Notes: generated by a model from the letters alone, not told the origin. A DNA stretch of 64,000 nucleotides from Enterobacteriaceae bacterium 4M9 (GCA_010092695.1 JAADJJ010000001.1:4154001-4218000), one strand, 5' to 3'; counted from the stretch's first letter, positions 1 to 9,379 are shown. Translations and numbers: made by a program.

Positions 1-537
1 GCCTGCCAGCGTCCAGCTCCCCTGCAACCAGCTGTAAGACTCGCTGGTGGTCACTTCTTTTGCCAAATCCATACCCTTAAGGCCAGGGAAAGACTTCGCT
101 TTTTCCTGCGCCAGTGCGGCATCAAGGTTATCGCCCGCGATAATGCAGCCGTTCTGCGCGCCTTTTTCACGCAGCAGGCGGGTCAGCTTGCGGGTGTCGA
201 TATCGGCAATCGCCACAATGTTGTGACGCTTGAGGTAAGAAGAGAGATCTTCCTGGCTGCGGTAGTTACTGGCGATGATGGGCAGGTCGCGAATGATGAG
301 GCCTTGGGCGTGAACCTGTGCGGATTCTTCATCTGCCGGGTTAGTACCGACGTTACCAATATGGGGATAAGTGAGAGTGACAATCTGGCGGGAATAGGAG
401 GGATCGGTGAGGATTTCTTGATAACCGGTCATAGAAGTATTGAAAACAACCTCTCCCACCGCCGATCCCGTTGCCCCTATGGCCCGACCGTGGAATTGGG
501 TTCCGTCTTCCAGAACCAATAGCGCTGACTTAATCAA
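1..537 (-). CDS. carA: Carbamoyl phosphate synthetase small subunit (5' part only)
   Basis: Glutaminase subunit of carbamoyl phosphate synthetase. It frees ammonia from glutamine and channels it to CarB, feeding arginine and pyrimidine synthesis. Only the first 179 codons are in the window; the frame is open to base 1. The visible part is the CarA N-terminal domain (MIKSALLVLEDGTQFHG at the start, later YPHIGNVG and ADIDTRKLTRLLREKG). The glutamine amidotransferase domain lies outside. The start is TTG at 537, as in E. coli, five bases after a GGAGG. The gene follows dapB in the same direction but has its own promoters and arginine operator. Confidence 0.97.
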   Translation of the reverse strand, partial: MIKSALLVLEDGTQFHGRAIGATGSAVGEVVFNTSMTGYQEILTDPSYSRQIVTLTYPHIGNVGTNPADEESAQVHAQGLIIRDLPIIASNYRSQEDLSSYLKRHNIVAIADIDTRKLTRLLREKGAQNGCIIAGDNLDAALAQEKAKSFPGLKGMDLAKEVTTSESYSWLQGSWTLAG

Positions 538-548
538 AACGTCCTCCA

Positions 549-586
549 GGGAATAAACAATCAGTTTATTTGCATATTAATTCAAC
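549..586 (-). promoter_or_regulatory. Tandem ArgR boxes over the carA proximal promoter
   Basis: Two neighbouring 18-bp sites resemble the ARG box consensus (TGAAT, four A/T, ATTCA). The first, at 569-586, reads TGAATTAATATGCA on the minus strand. The second, at about 549-566, reads TGATTGTTTATTC. In E. coli two such boxes overlap the P2 promoter of carAB and bind the ArgR hexamer for arginine repression. The position just ahead of the TTG start fits this. Confidence 0.75.
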
Positions 587-644
587 CATGACGGAAGAAT
601 CAATGCATAAACGCCCACCAGGTGAATTTTTGGCAAACGGCGGC

Positions 645-673
645 ATTCTAGAGATAACCCAGAGAAAAGTCCA
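645..673 (-). promoter_or_regulatory. Probable distal carA promoter (P1-like)
   Basis: On the minus strand TAGAAT (650-645) lies 18 bases after TGGACT (673-668), followed by a GCCGCC start region. Its place upstream of the arginine-controlled promoter resembles the pyrimidine-controlled P1 of E. coli carAB. The -35 match is weak. Confidence 0.45.
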
Positions 674-920
674 GTCTGAAGGTGATTTTTTATGATGTTT
701 TTGAGGCACTGAGAAGAAATGACACAACAAAAAGCCAAAAACAGGAGAAAACCAGGTGAGTAAAACGCTTTCGTCGCCATGAAAACTAAAAAATCAGTCT
801 ACCATAACATCAAAAGTGGACCAAATGGTCAAATTAACCAAAAGCAGGTTGCAAGACTGTCGATAACATCTATTTTTACGCACTTAATCCAAAGTAACAA
901 CGAAACACATCGAAAATCAC

Positions 921-950
921 AAAAGAAAAAGGGCAATGAATAATTGCCCT
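921..950 (-). terminator. Rho-independent terminator after dapB
   Basis: On the minus strand a stem of GGGCAAT and ATTGCCC with a five-base loop is followed by TTTTTCTTTT. It lies about 50 bp past the dapB stop codon. Confidence 0.9.
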
Positions 951-1002
951 GCCAATCAATGTACTATGATTGCAATAACCACATCACGATGGGTATCAAA
1001 AA

Positions 1003-1824
1003 TTAAATACTGCGTAAATCCAGCACATCACGCATATCATAAAGGCCATCTTTTTTGCCTTTCAGCCAGACAGCAGAGCGAACTGCGCCATTTGCAAAGG
1101 TCATACGGCTTGACGCCTTGTGGGTAATCTCAATACGTTCGCCGATATCCGCAAACATCGCAGTATGCTCACCCACAATGTCGCCTGCACGCACGGTGGC
1201 AAAACCGATGGTGCCCGGCTCACGCTCACCGGTGTGGCCTTCACGTGCGTACACCGCGCAGTCGCGGAAATCTTTATTCAGCGCCCCGGCAATCGCCTCG
1301 CCCATCGCCAGCGCCGTGCCTGACGGTGCATCCACTTTATGGCGATGATGCGCTTCAATAATTTCAATATCCGTATAGTCGCCCATCACTTTGGCGGTTT
1401 TTTCCAGCAGGCGTAGCAGCACGTTCACGCCAACGCTAAAATTCGCGGCAAACACGATTGGGATGTCGGCGGCGGCCGCTTCAATGGCTTTTTTACCCGC
1501 GTCGTCAAACCCGGTGGTGCCGATTATCATGCCTTTACCGTGCTGACGGCAAAATGCCAGGTGGTTCAACGTCCCTTCCGGGCGCGTGAAGTCGATGAGG
1601 ATATCGAAATCATTCACCACTTCATCAAGGCGACTGTGAACCGTTACGCCACAGCGGCCAGCGCCCGCCAGCTCGCCAGCGTCGCTGCCAACAAGGGAGG
1701 AGCCTTCGCGCTCCAGCGCTGCTCCCGGCGTTACGCCATCCATTTGCAGAGCAGCCTGAATCAGCTGCCGTCCCATACGGCCACCCGCTCCCGCGATAGC
1801 GACGCGGACCTGTGCTTCATGCAT
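1003..1824 (-). CDS. dapB: 4-hydroxy-tetrahydrodipicolinate reductase
   Basis: Reduces 4-hydroxy-tetrahydrodipicolinate with NAD(P)H in the diaminopimelate/lysine branch, supplying peptidoglycan and lysine. The 273-residue protein has the usual length. It shows the nucleotide-binding loop GAGGRMG near residues 12-18, the active-site HHRHK segment and KVDAPSGTA after it. An in-frame GTG at 1842 would add six residues. The ATG at 1824 gives the family N-terminus (MHEAQVRVAIAG) and is preferred. The gene is monocistronic here, with a terminator downstream. Confidence 0.97.
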   Translation of the reverse strand: MHEAQVRVAIAGAGGRMGRQLIQAALQMDGVTPGAALEREGSSLVGSDAGELAGAGRCGVTVHSRLDEVVNDFDILIDFTRPEGTLNHLAFCRQHGKGMIIGTTGFDDAGKKAIEAAAADIPIVFAANFSVGVNVLLRLLEKTAKVMGDYTDIEIIEAHHRHKVDAPSGTALAMGEAIAGALNKDFRDCAVYAREGHTGEREPGTIGFATVRAGDIVGEHTAMFADIGERIEITHKASSRMTFANGAVRSAVWLKGKKDGLYDMRDVLDLRSI

Positions 1825-2042
1825 AGTTATACTCTTTTTCACTTGTTAAATTGTCGTTCGAACGTTTTCAGGTTAGCCAGCCCGCAAGCGTGCTGCCAGC
1901 CAAACCTGCGCATAATTAGAATTTAATGATAATCCGTGCCGGATATCAGTAAAAAGCATGATTTCCCTGGCAGGATGTGGGCATTGCCAGCAAACATTGT
2001 CTCATACCTCTTCTGCCCACACGTCTACCCGCTGAGACTTCT

Positions 2043-2960
2043 CTATGGCGCCAGCGCCAGCACCTGCGAAGCCCAGTCGCGAAACCCTGTTATGTCGATG
2101 TCCAGCGCCACCTGAGCGTTAGCGGGCTGCCCGAATTTGTTATCAATATCCACCACCGTTGCGCCTGAGGTCCAGCGCCCCTGGGTTTCTACTGCCACAA
2201 AACACGCACGCCAGCCAAACAGCGCCGGGCGCACCAGGGCGGCGATGGCGCACAGGTCATGCATACGCAGCCCTGTTGTCATGGAGCCGCTGCGATAGTG
2301 ACTAAAAATGGCGTGCAGCATTTTCCCGCTACGCCCAAGCGCGGGTAGCGCTGCCAGATAGTCCGGCGTCAGCACGGCATTGTTGGTCACATCCAGCCCG
2401 CACATCTGGATGTCCAGCCCGCTTTCAAACACGCGCGCCGCCGCCTCCGGGTCAACGCCTATATTGAACTCGGCGTAAGGGGTAAAATTGCCGCGCCCGG
2501 CAGTGCCGCCCATCAGCACAATACGGCTGATTTTGCTTTTGCACTCCGGGTATTGCGTCAACAGCAGCGCGATGTTGGTCAGCGGGCCAATAGCGACCAG
2601 CGTCACCGGCTCGGCGCTGGCGTTAAGGCACTCATACATCGCCTCAACCGCAGGCTTGCCCAGTACCGTGCGCTGGGTTTGCTCAAAGGAATAGCCCGCC
2701 ATGCCCGACTCGCCGTGCACCGATGCCGCATCGCGCAACGGGCGCACCAGCGGCGTGGCCGCACCGCGTGCAACCGGCACCGACGCGTTCCAGAAATCCA
2801 TCAGTTGCAACGCATTGCGGGTGGTTTTGTCGATACTAACGTTACCCGCAACGGTGGTAATGAGCCGCAGATCCAGCTCTGGCGCATGCAGTGCAGCGGC
2901 GATGGCGACGGCATCGTCAATGCCAGGATCGGTATCGAGAATAATTGGGATTCGGGTCAT
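2043..2960 (-). CDS. rihC: Ribonucleoside hydrolase RihC
   Basis: Cytoplasmic hydrolase that splits purine and pyrimidine ribonucleosides into base and ribose in the salvage pathway. The 305-residue product carries the calcium-binding DTDPGIDDA motif at residues 9-17, the conserved MCGLDVTN segment and the RMHDLCA active-site histidine near the C-terminus. A longer frame reaches 3008, but the ATG at 2960 follows AAGGAG at good spacing and matches the family N-terminus. As in E. coli it lies between ispH and dapB. A terminator upstream separates it from ispH. Confidence 0.95.
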   Translation of the reverse strand: MTRIPIILDTDPGIDDAVAIAAALHAPELDLRLITTVAGNVSIDKTTRNALQLMDFWNASVPVARGAATPLVRPLRDAASVHGESGMAGYSFEQTQRTVLGKPAVEAMYECLNASAEPVTLVAIGPLTNIALLLTQYPECKSKISRIVLMGGTAGRGNFTPYAEFNIGVDPEAAARVFESGLDIQMCGLDVTNNAVLTPDYLAALPALGRSGKMLHAIFSHYRSGSMTTGLRMHDLCAIAALVRPALFGWRACFVAVETQGRWTSGATVVDIDNKFGQPANAQVALDIDITGFRDWASQVLALAP

Positions 2961-2985
2961 GCGTTTCTCCTTAAAAAGGATAAAA

Positions 2986-3010
2986 AAATGCCAGGCAGTG
3001 CCTGGCATCT
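2986..3010 (-). terminator. Terminator after ispH
   Basis: The minus strand reads a stem of TGCCAGGCA and TGCCTGGCA followed by seven T residues, about 25 bp past the ispH stop. It closes the ribF-ileS-lspA-fkpB-ispH cluster. Confidence 0.9.
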
Positions 3011-3034
3011 TCTCATAAGCGTCACGACAAAAAG

Positions 3035-3985
3035 TTACTGCACTTCACGGACATCCAGGCGCAGCTCTTTCGGGACTTCAAAAACAATGTTTTCTTCACG
3101 CCCGGTCAACTCCTGCAACGCTTCACCGCCCAGCGTTTTCAGACGAGCGATAACGTTTTGCACCAGGATATCTGGCGCAGAGGCACCGGCTGTCACACCA
3201 ACGCAGTTCACGCCGCTAAACCAGGACTCCTGAATATCGTCAGCATCATCAATCAGCCACGCGGTTTTCCCCATACGCTGGGCCAGTTCAGCCAGGCGGT
3301 TGGAGTTTGATGAGTTTTTCGAGCCAACCACCAGCACAACATCTGCCTGCGCCGCCAGCGCCCTTACCGCTTCCTGGCGGTTGGTGGTCGCGTAGCAGAT
3401 ATCGTCTTTGCGCGGCCCGACGATGTCTGGAAAACGCTTGCGCAGCGCGTCAATCACATCCGAGGTATCATCCACGGAAAGCGTGGTCTGGGTCATAAAG
3501 GAGAGCTTTTTCTCATCCTTAACGCTCAGTTTCCACACATCTTCCGGCGATTCCACCAGATACATGCCGCCTTTTGGGTTGCTGTACTGGCCCATCGTAC
3601 CTTCCACTTCCGGGTGCCCGGCGTGGCCGATAAGAATCGACTCTTCACCACGGCGGCTGGCGCGCGCCACTTCCATATGCACCTTGGTCACCAGCGGACA
3701 AGTCGCATCAAAAATGGTCAGGTCACGGCTTTTCGCTTCGTTACGTACCGCCTGAGACACGCCATGTGCGGAGAAAATCAGGATGGTGCCGTCCGGCACT
3801 TCGCTGATTTCTTCAATAAAAATAGCGCCGCGCGCGCGCAGGCTGTCCACGACGTAACGGTTGTGCACCACTTCATGGCGGACATAAATGGGCGCGCCGT
3901 AAATTTCCAGCGCGTTTTCCACGATGCTGATCGCCCTGTCGACGCCCGCGCAAAAGCCGCGTGGGTTTGCCAGCAGAATCTGCAT
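3035..3985 (-). CDS. ispH: 4-hydroxy-3-methylbut-2-enyl diphosphate reductase
   Basis: Last enzyme of the MEP isoprenoid pathway; an iron-sulfur protein that converts HMBPP to IPP and DMAPP. At 316 residues it equals the E. coli enzyme. The three cluster-binding cysteines are visible at residue 12 (NPRGFCAG), near 96 (DATCPLVTK) and near 197 (DICYATTNRQ). The substrate-binding histidines in RHEVVHN, FSAHGVS and GHAGHPEVEG are also present. The start codon directly abuts the fkpB stop, so the two are translationally linked. Confidence 0.98.
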   Translation of the reverse strand: MQILLANPRGFCAGVDRAISIVENALEIYGAPIYVRHEVVHNRYVVDSLRARGAIFIEEISEVPDGTILIFSAHGVSQAVRNEAKSRDLTIFDATCPLVTKVHMEVARASRRGEESILIGHAGHPEVEGTMGQYSNPKGGMYLVESPEDVWKLSVKDEKKLSFMTQTTLSVDDTSDVIDALRKRFPDIVGPRKDDICYATTNRQEAVRALAAQADVVLVVGSKNSSNSNRLAELAQRMGKTAWLIDDADDIQESWFSGVNCVGVTAGASAPDILVQNVIARLKTLGGEALQELTGREENIVFEVPKELRLDVREVQ

Positions 3986-4435
3986 TTAAGCCTCCAGTAC
4001 CGGATTGACGTCCAGTACCTCAATATCAAAATGGATGGTTTGCCCGGCGAGCGGATGGTTGAAGTCAACAGTAATGGAATCCCCGTTAACATCACGTATC
4101 ACGCCAGGCATTTCGCTGCCGTCCATTGCGGTAAAGAGCATAATCGCACCCGGCTCCGGCTCACCGGCATCGATGAACTCGCGGCGGGAGAAATACTGGA
4201 TAAGGTCCGGACTGATAGTGCCAAAGGCATCTTCAGGCTGTAGCGTGAAGTCCGTTTTCGCCCCTTCTTTCAGGCCGAGCAGGTGCTGCTCCAGCCCTTC
4301 AGACAGGCTGCCGTCGCCGAGGCGAAACAGCGCAGGCTTACCGCCCGCGCGCGTTGACTCAGCCACAGAACCATCTTCCAGCTTGAGGGTAAAATGCACC
4401 AGCACTGCGCTGTCGCTTTGTACGGAATCAGACAT
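3986..4435 (-). CDS. fkpB: FKBP-type peptidyl-prolyl isomerase FkpB
   Basis: Cytoplasmic SlyD-like prolyl isomerase of 149 residues, the normal size. The isomerase core is at both ends of the sequence (VLVHFTLKLEDGS at the start, NHPLAGQTIHFDIEV at the end), with an inserted chaperone flap (PEDAFGTISPDLIQ) in the middle. Its ATG overlaps the lspA stop by one base (TGATG) and its stop abuts ispH. It therefore belongs to the ribF-ispH cluster. Substrates are unknown. Confidence 0.95.
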   Translation of the reverse strand: MSDSVQSDSAVLVHFTLKLEDGSVAESTRAGGKPALFRLGDGSLSEGLEQHLLGLKEGAKTDFTLQPEDAFGTISPDLIQYFSRREFIDAGEPEPGAIMLFTAMDGSEMPGVIRDVNGDSITVDFNHPLAGQTIHFDIEVLDVNPVLEA

Positions 4436-4941
4436 CAGCTTTCCTTTGGCTTAGCCGATTTGCCGGACGGAATAAAGCTTTCCAGCACAATCAGCGCGGC
4501 ACCGATACAGATACCCACATCGGCAAAATTAAAGGTGGCGAAATGCCAGTCGCCGACGTAGAAATCAATCATGTCGACCACAAAACCGTGCACCATCCTG
4601 TCGAACAGGTTGCCGAGCGCGCCGCCAATAATCAGCGCGTAGGCAATGTTGTTGAGCTTCTGACTGGCGCTTGAACGGTACATCAGCACCACCAGCACCA
4701 CGGCAATCCCCACCGCGATACCCGCGAAGAACCAGCGCTGCCAGCCGCCTTTATCGGCCAGGAAGCTGAACGCTGCACCCGGGTTATGTGCGTAGTGCAG
4801 ATTCAGAAATGGAATGACCGCCCGGGTTTCATACAGCTGGAAGTTATCCATAATCCACTGTTTGACACCCAGATCCACCACCAGAACCAGAAGCGCCAGC
4901 CACAGCCAGCGCAGTCCGGTAGAAAGTATCGGTTTACTCAT
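4435..4941 (-). CDS. lspA: Lipoprotein signal peptidase (signal peptidase II)
   Basis: Inner-membrane aspartic protease that removes signal peptides from diacylglyceryl-modified prolipoproteins. The 168-residue protein has four predicted membrane segments. The two catalytic aspartates sit in GNLFDR and FNFAD, and the conserved HNPGAAFSFLAD stretch is near residue 55. It shares one-base stop-start overlaps with ileS upstream and fkpB downstream, which indicates tight coupling, as in other enterobacteria. Confidence 0.97.
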   Translation of the reverse strand: MSKPILSTGLRWLWLALLVLVVDLGVKQWIMDNFQLYETRAVIPFLNLHYAHNPGAAFSFLADKGGWQRWFFAGIAVGIAVVLVVLMYRSSASQKLNNIAYALIIGGALGNLFDRMVHGFVVDMIDFYVGDWHFATFNFADVGICIGAALIVLESFIPSGKSAKPKES

Positions 4942-7757
4942 CAGGCAAACTTACGTTTTTCGCCGTCACCGGCGACGTTGCTGACACAGCGACCGCAGAG
5001 TTCTGCGTGTTCCGCCACCTGGCCGACATCGGTGGTGTAATGCCAGCAGCGCGGGCATTTCTCACCTTCGGCTTTATGCAGCGCCACCTTCAACCCTTTG
5101 AGCAGTTCGCTCTGCTGGGCATCGGCACCTGCCTGCGCATAATCACCGACGCTCGCGCTGGAGGTCAACAGGACAAATCGCAGTTCATCGCCCAGAGCGG
5201 TGAGTTTGGCTGCCAGTTCCGGCTCGGCATACAACGCTACCGCGGCTTCAAGCGAGCCACCTACGCGCTTGTCGGCGCGCGCCTGCTCAATGACCTTGTT
5301 CACTTCACCGCGCACTTTCAAAAGCTCGGTCCAGTAAGCGTCGTTCATGGCTTCGTTATCCGCAAGACCAAACAGGCCTTCGTACCACTCGCCGGTAAAC
5401 ACGTATTTCTCACGCTCACCCGGCAGGTAGCCCCAGACTTCGTCTGCGGTGAAGGAGAGAATCGGCGCCATCCAGCGCACCAGCGCCTCACAGATGTGAT
5501 ACAGCGCGGTCTGGCAGCTGCGGCGCGCCACGCTGTCGGCTTTCGCGGTGTACTGGCGGTCTTTGATGATGTCGAGGTAGAACGACCCCATCTCAACCGA
5601 GCAGAAGCGCATCAGGCGCTGCACCACTTCGTGGAAATCGTAATCCTCGTAGGCCTTGAGGATGTCTGCCTGTGCGGCTTTGGCACAGCCCACCGCCCAG
5701 CGGTCCAGCACCACCATCTCTTCTGGCTTGACCATGTCTTTTACTGGATCAAAGCCATTGAGGTTTGCCAGCAGGAAGCGTGCGGTGTTACGGATACGGC
5801 GATAAGCGTCTGCGGCACGTTTGAGGATCTCATCAGAGACCGCCATTTCGCCGGTGTAGTCGGTAGACGCCACCCACAGACGCAAAATGTCAGCGCCGAG
5901 CTTGTTCATGACATCCTGCGGGCTAACGGTGTTGCCGATGGACTTGGACATTTTGCGGCCCTGACCGTCCACGGTGAAGCCGTGGGTCAGTACCTGGCGA
6001 TACGGTGCTTTGCCCTTCATCGCCGTTGAAATCATCAGCGAGGACATAAACCAGCCGCGATGCTGATCCGAGCCTTCGAGATACATGTCGGCGGCGTGAC
6101 CGGCAAACTCCGGGCGCACATCCACCACAGAGGCGTGGGTTGAACCGGAGTCAAACCACACGTCGAGGGTGTCCATCACTTTCACGTAGCTGTCAGCGTC
6201 GTCACCCATGATGTCGCGCGCGTCGAGATCCCACCACGCCTGGATACCGGCCTCTTCCACGCGTTTTGCCACTGCTTCCATCAGTTCCAGCGTGCGCGGA
6301 TGCAGTTCTTCAGTGTCTTTATGCACGAACAGCGACATCGGGACGCCCCAGGTGCGCTGGCGCGAGATACACCAGTCCGGGCGGTTAGCGACCATGGACT
6401 CAATACGCGCCTGGCCCCAGTCCGGGATCCATTGCACACCTTTGATTTCCTGCAAGGACTGCGCACGCAGGCCTTTTTTGTCCATGCTCACGAACCACTG
6501 CGGTGTGGCGCGAAAGATGATTGGCGTTTTGTGACGCCAGCAGCATGGGTAGCTGTGCAGCAGTTTTTCAACGTGCAGCAGCGCGCCTTTCTCGCGCAGC
6601 AGCTCAACGACGATATCGTTGGCTTTAAATACGTTCACGCCGTCCAGCGTCGGGTATGTACCCGGCAGGTAGCAACCGTCCGGGCCAACCGGGTTGGCGG
6701 TTTCCAGACCGTATTTCTGGCCGATGACGTAGTCGTCCGGGCCGTGGCCAGGTGCAGTGTGTACCGCACCAGTACCGGCGTCGAGAGTGACGTGCTCGCC
6801 AAGAATGGCCGGTACGTCAAAGTCGAGGAACGGGTGCGTAAAGCGCATCAATTCAAGCTCTGCACCTTTTGCCGTGCCGAGGACCTGCCAGCTGTCAATA
6901 CCGGCGCGCTTCATCACGCTTTCAACCAGATCTTTAGCAAGGATCAGCGCCTGGCCGTCAACCTGTACCAGCGCATACTCAAATTCAGGATGCAGCGAAA
7001 TGGCGCGGTTGGCAGGCAGCGTCCACGGTGTGGTGGTCCAGATAACCAGTGATACCGGGCCTTTCACGTTAGCCGCGCCAAACTTCGCGCTTACCGCAGC
7101 GGCGTCAACCGCATGGAAGGCCACGTCGATAGACGGAGAGGTTTTGTCGTAGTATTCCACTTCTGCTTCAGCGAGCGCTGAGCGGCAGTCCACGCACCAG
7201 TGCACCGGCTTCGCCCCTTTGAGCAGGTGGCCGTTGCCGATGATTTTACCCAGCGCACGAATGATGTTGGCTTCGGTTTTGAAGTCCATCGTCAGGTAAG
7301 GATGGTCCCAGTCACCGAGCACGCCCAGGCGGATAAAGTCTTTACGCTGGCCGTCAACCTGCTCGGCGGCGTATTTGCGGCATGATTCACGGAACTCTGC
7401 GGCAGACACTTTCTCACCCGGTTTACCAATCAGCCCTTCAACTTTCAGCTCAATTGGCAGGCCGTGGCAGTCCCAGCCCGGTACGTACGGGGAGTCAAAA
7501 CCGGAAAGCCCTTTGGACTTCACGATAATATCTTTCAGAATCTTGTTAACCGAGTGACCAATGTGAATGCTGCCGTTTGCATAAGGAGGGCCATCGTGAA
7601 GAATGAAGGTTTTTTTACCTTTCTTCGCGTTACGGATGACGTTGTAAAGATTGTCGTCGGTCCAGCGCGCCAGCATGCCCGGTTCGCGCTTAGCGAGGTC
7701 GCCGCGCATCGGGAACCCTGTTTCCGGCAAATTCAGGGTGGATTTATAGTCACTCAT
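4941..7757 (-). CDS. ileS: Isoleucine--tRNA ligase
   Basis: Class I aminoacyl-tRNA synthetase charging tRNA-Ile, with an editing domain that clears valine. At 938 residues it has exactly the E. coli length. The HIGH signature is in NGSIHIGH near residue 65 and KMSKS is near residue 603. The CP1 editing domain lies between them (TTTPWTLPANRAISLHP). A C-terminal zinc site shows four cysteines in CPRCWHY and LCGRCVSN. The stop codon overlaps the lspA start. ribF lies 82 bp upstream in the same direction. Confidence 0.98.
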   Translation of the reverse strand: MSDYKSTLNLPETGFPMRGDLAKREPGMLARWTDDNLYNVIRNAKKGKKTFILHDGPPYANGSIHIGHSVNKILKDIIVKSKGLSGFDSPYVPGWDCHGLPIELKVEGLIGKPGEKVSAAEFRESCRKYAAEQVDGQRKDFIRLGVLGDWDHPYLTMDFKTEANIIRALGKIIGNGHLLKGAKPVHWCVDCRSALAEAEVEYYDKTSPSIDVAFHAVDAAAVSAKFGAANVKGPVSLVIWTTTPWTLPANRAISLHPEFEYALVQVDGQALILAKDLVESVMKRAGIDSWQVLGTAKGAELELMRFTHPFLDFDVPAILGEHVTLDAGTGAVHTAPGHGPDDYVIGQKYGLETANPVGPDGCYLPGTYPTLDGVNVFKANDIVVELLREKGALLHVEKLLHSYPCCWRHKTPIIFRATPQWFVSMDKKGLRAQSLQEIKGVQWIPDWGQARIESMVANRPDWCISRQRTWGVPMSLFVHKDTEELHPRTLELMEAVAKRVEEAGIQAWWDLDARDIMGDDADSYVKVMDTLDVWFDSGSTHASVVDVRPEFAGHAADMYLEGSDQHRGWFMSSLMISTAMKGKAPYRQVLTHGFTVDGQGRKMSKSIGNTVSPQDVMNKLGADILRLWVASTDYTGEMAVSDEILKRAADAYRRIRNTARFLLANLNGFDPVKDMVKPEEMVVLDRWAVGCAKAAQADILKAYEDYDFHEVVQRLMRFCSVEMGSFYLDIIKDRQYTAKADSVARRSCQTALYHICEALVRWMAPILSFTADEVWGYLPGEREKYVFTGEWYEGLFGLADNEAMNDAYWTELLKVRGEVNKVIEQARADKRVGGSLEAAVALYAEPELAAKLTALGDELRFVLLTSSASVGDYAQAGADAQQSELLKGLKVALHKAEGEKCPRCWHYTTDVGQVAEHAELCGRCVSNVAGDGEKRKFA

Positions 7758-7839
7758 CAGATTCTCGGTTCCGTATTTCGGTTTGGTTAAAGCATCGATT
7801 GCAGGTTCGCGGCTGTAGATTCACGGCGGGTGCGAACAT

Positions 7840-8778
7840 TCATTCCGTTGTATTGAGCCCAAAAAAGGTGCGGGCTGTGATTTCGTCTCGCGCGATTTGC
7901 GCTTTCAGTTCGTCCAGCGAGGCAAAGCGCTGTTCATTGCGTATTTTTTTGCGCAGTATGACATCGATATGGCGACCATAAAGGTCCATTGCAACGTCCA
8001 GCAGGTGAACTTCTAACTGCTGACGCAGCCCGGCTACGGTCGGGCGGGTGCCGATATTGGCCACCCCCGGCAAGGCTTTTTCACCCAGCCCGTGCACTTC
8101 CACGGCATACACGCCTTTCACCGGAGAAACCTGGCGGCGCAGCGGCAGGTTAGCGGTTGGGAAACCGATAGTGCGCCCCAGCTTGTCGCCGTGCACCACG
8201 CGCCCGCTAATGGCAAACGGGTGGCCCAGCAGGCTTTCGGCAAGCGGGAGGTCATCTTCGGCTAGCGCCTGGCGCACCGCAGTGCTGCTGATACGCACGC
8301 CGCCTTCGCAAAAGGTGTCGGTGCTGACCACGTCAAAGCCATATTCCTCGCCCGCCTTCTGTAATAACAAGAAATCCCCCTGGCGACCAGCGCCAAAGCG
8401 GAAATCATCGCCCACGGCCAGATACTGCACGCCAAGGCGCTTAACCAGCAGGTCGCTGACAAAGGTCTGTGCCGTCAGGGCAGCAAAGCGGCGGTCAAAA
8501 CGCACGCACAGCACGGCATCAATGCCGCACTCAGCCAGATAACGCAACTTGTCACGCAGACGCGTGAGGCGCGCAGGTGCACGCTCGGCGGCAAAAAGCT
8601 CCAGCGGCTGCGGCTCAAAAATCATCACCATCACCGGCAGATGACGCCTGCGCCCCTCGGCCACCAGACGCTTAAGCAAAGCCTGGTGCCCACGGTGCAC
8701 GCCGTCAAAATTACCTATGGTCAACACACAGCCGCGGTGCTCGGCCTTGAGATTATGTATGCCGCGTATCAGCTTCAT
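7840..8778 (-). CDS. ribF: Bifunctional riboflavin kinase/FAD synthetase
   Basis: Phosphorylates riboflavin to FMN and adenylylates FMN to FAD. The 312-residue protein has the N-terminal nucleotidyltransferase domain (TIGNFDGVHRGHQ near residues 21-33) and the C-terminal riboflavin kinase domain (GRTIGFPTANL and PGVANIGTRPT). It heads the cluster that runs through ileS, lspA, fkpB and ispH. The 316-bp gap upstream separates it from the divergent rpsT gene. Confidence 0.97.
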   Translation of the reverse strand: MKLIRGIHNLKAEHRGCVLTIGNFDGVHRGHQALLKRLVAEGRRRHLPVMVMIFEPQPLELFAAERAPARLTRLRDKLRYLAECGIDAVLCVRFDRRFAALTAQTFVSDLLVKRLGVQYLAVGDDFRFGAGRQGDFLLLQKAGEEYGFDVVSTDTFCEGGVRISSTAVRQALAEDDLPLAESLLGHPFAISGRVVHGDKLGRTIGFPTANLPLRRQVSPVKGVYAVEVHGLGEKALPGVANIGTRPTVAGLRQQLEVHLLDVAMDLYGRHIDVILRKKIRNEQRFASLDELKAQIARDEITARTFFGLNTTE

Positions 8779-9094
8779 GACAGGCTCAGAACAGTGGAAA
8801 TCGGCGGATTATACCTTGTACAGCCGCTAAAATTAACCAACGAATGGCCCGTTTAGCATAAAGCTACAATGATTTCATCATTATGTTTCTCCCCACAGGT
8901 GCAGATGCGGATTTTTATGGCTGAAAAGCTGTATTCGCGCGCCGCAAGCTGATAGAATCCTGCGCCATCATCACGTAACCGGTGCCGGATCATTTACGGC
9001 GCTTATTTGCACAAATCCATTGACAAAAGAAGGTCGAACGGGCATATTCCTCGGCCTTTGAATTGTCCACATATGATTATTTGGGAGTTGGACC
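8779..9094. other. ribF-rpsT divergent intergenic region
   Basis: This holds the promoters for ribF (minus) and rpsT (plus). A TAGAAT at 8953-8958 followed by a GC-rich stretch could be the -10 of an upstream rpsT promoter. E. coli has the small gene yaaY here; no equivalent frame is visible. Confidence 0.6.
9020..9048 (+). promoter_or_regulatory. rpsT proximal promoter
   Basis: TTGACA at 9020-9025, a 17-base spacer and CATATT at 9043-9048, followed by a GC-rich discriminator (CCTCGGCC). The start would be about 40 bases ahead of the rpsT TTG codon. A GC-rich discriminator is typical of stringently controlled ribosomal protein genes. Confidence 0.8.
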
Positions 9095-9358
9095 TTGGCT
9101 AATATCAAATCAGCTAAGAAACGCGCCGTACAGTCTGAGAAGCGCCGCAAGCACAACGCTAGCCGTCGCTCCATGATGCGTACCTATATCAAAAAGGTAT
9201 ACGCGGCGATTGCAGCAGGCGATAAAGAAGCTGCACAGAAAGCATTTAACGACATGCAACCGATCGTGGATCGCCAGGCCGCTAAAGGTCTGATCCACAA
9301 AAACAAAGCAGCGCGTCATAAGGCTAACCTGGTCGCGCAGATTGTTAAAATGGCGTAA
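9095..9358 (+). CDS. rpsT: 30S ribosomal protein S20
   Basis: Primary 16S rRNA-binding protein of the small subunit. The 87-residue product is lysine- and arginine-rich and helical (MANIKSAKKRAVQSEKRRKH), the normal S20 size. It starts with TTG at 9095 after a GGGAG-type site. In E. coli the UUG start is part of the translational self-control of rpsT, and it is kept here. It is monocistronic and converges on nhaR. Confidence 0.98.
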   Translation: MANIKSAKKRAVQSEKRRKHNASRRSMMRTYIKKVYAAIAAGDKEAAQKAFNDMQPIVDRQAAKGLIHKNKAARHKANLVAQIVKMA

Positions 9359-9379
9359 TTGCCCTTTTATCAGCTTTGA

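Larger units (their letters stand above)
538..1002. other. carA-dapB intergenic region
   Basis: This 465-bp gap holds the carA promoters and ArgR boxes in its left half and the dapB terminator in its right half. The only long open frame, at 577-780 on the minus strand, starts in promoter sequence and has no recognisable content. Confidence 0.7.

Noticed and set aside
577..780. Minus-strand frame of 67 codons with a hydrophobic start, upstream of carA
   Set aside because: It overlaps the carA promoter and arginine operators and has no homology I recognise.
2553..3233. Plus-strand frame of 226 codons opposite rihC and ispH
   Set aside because: It crosses the ispH terminator and two certain genes; antisense shadow.
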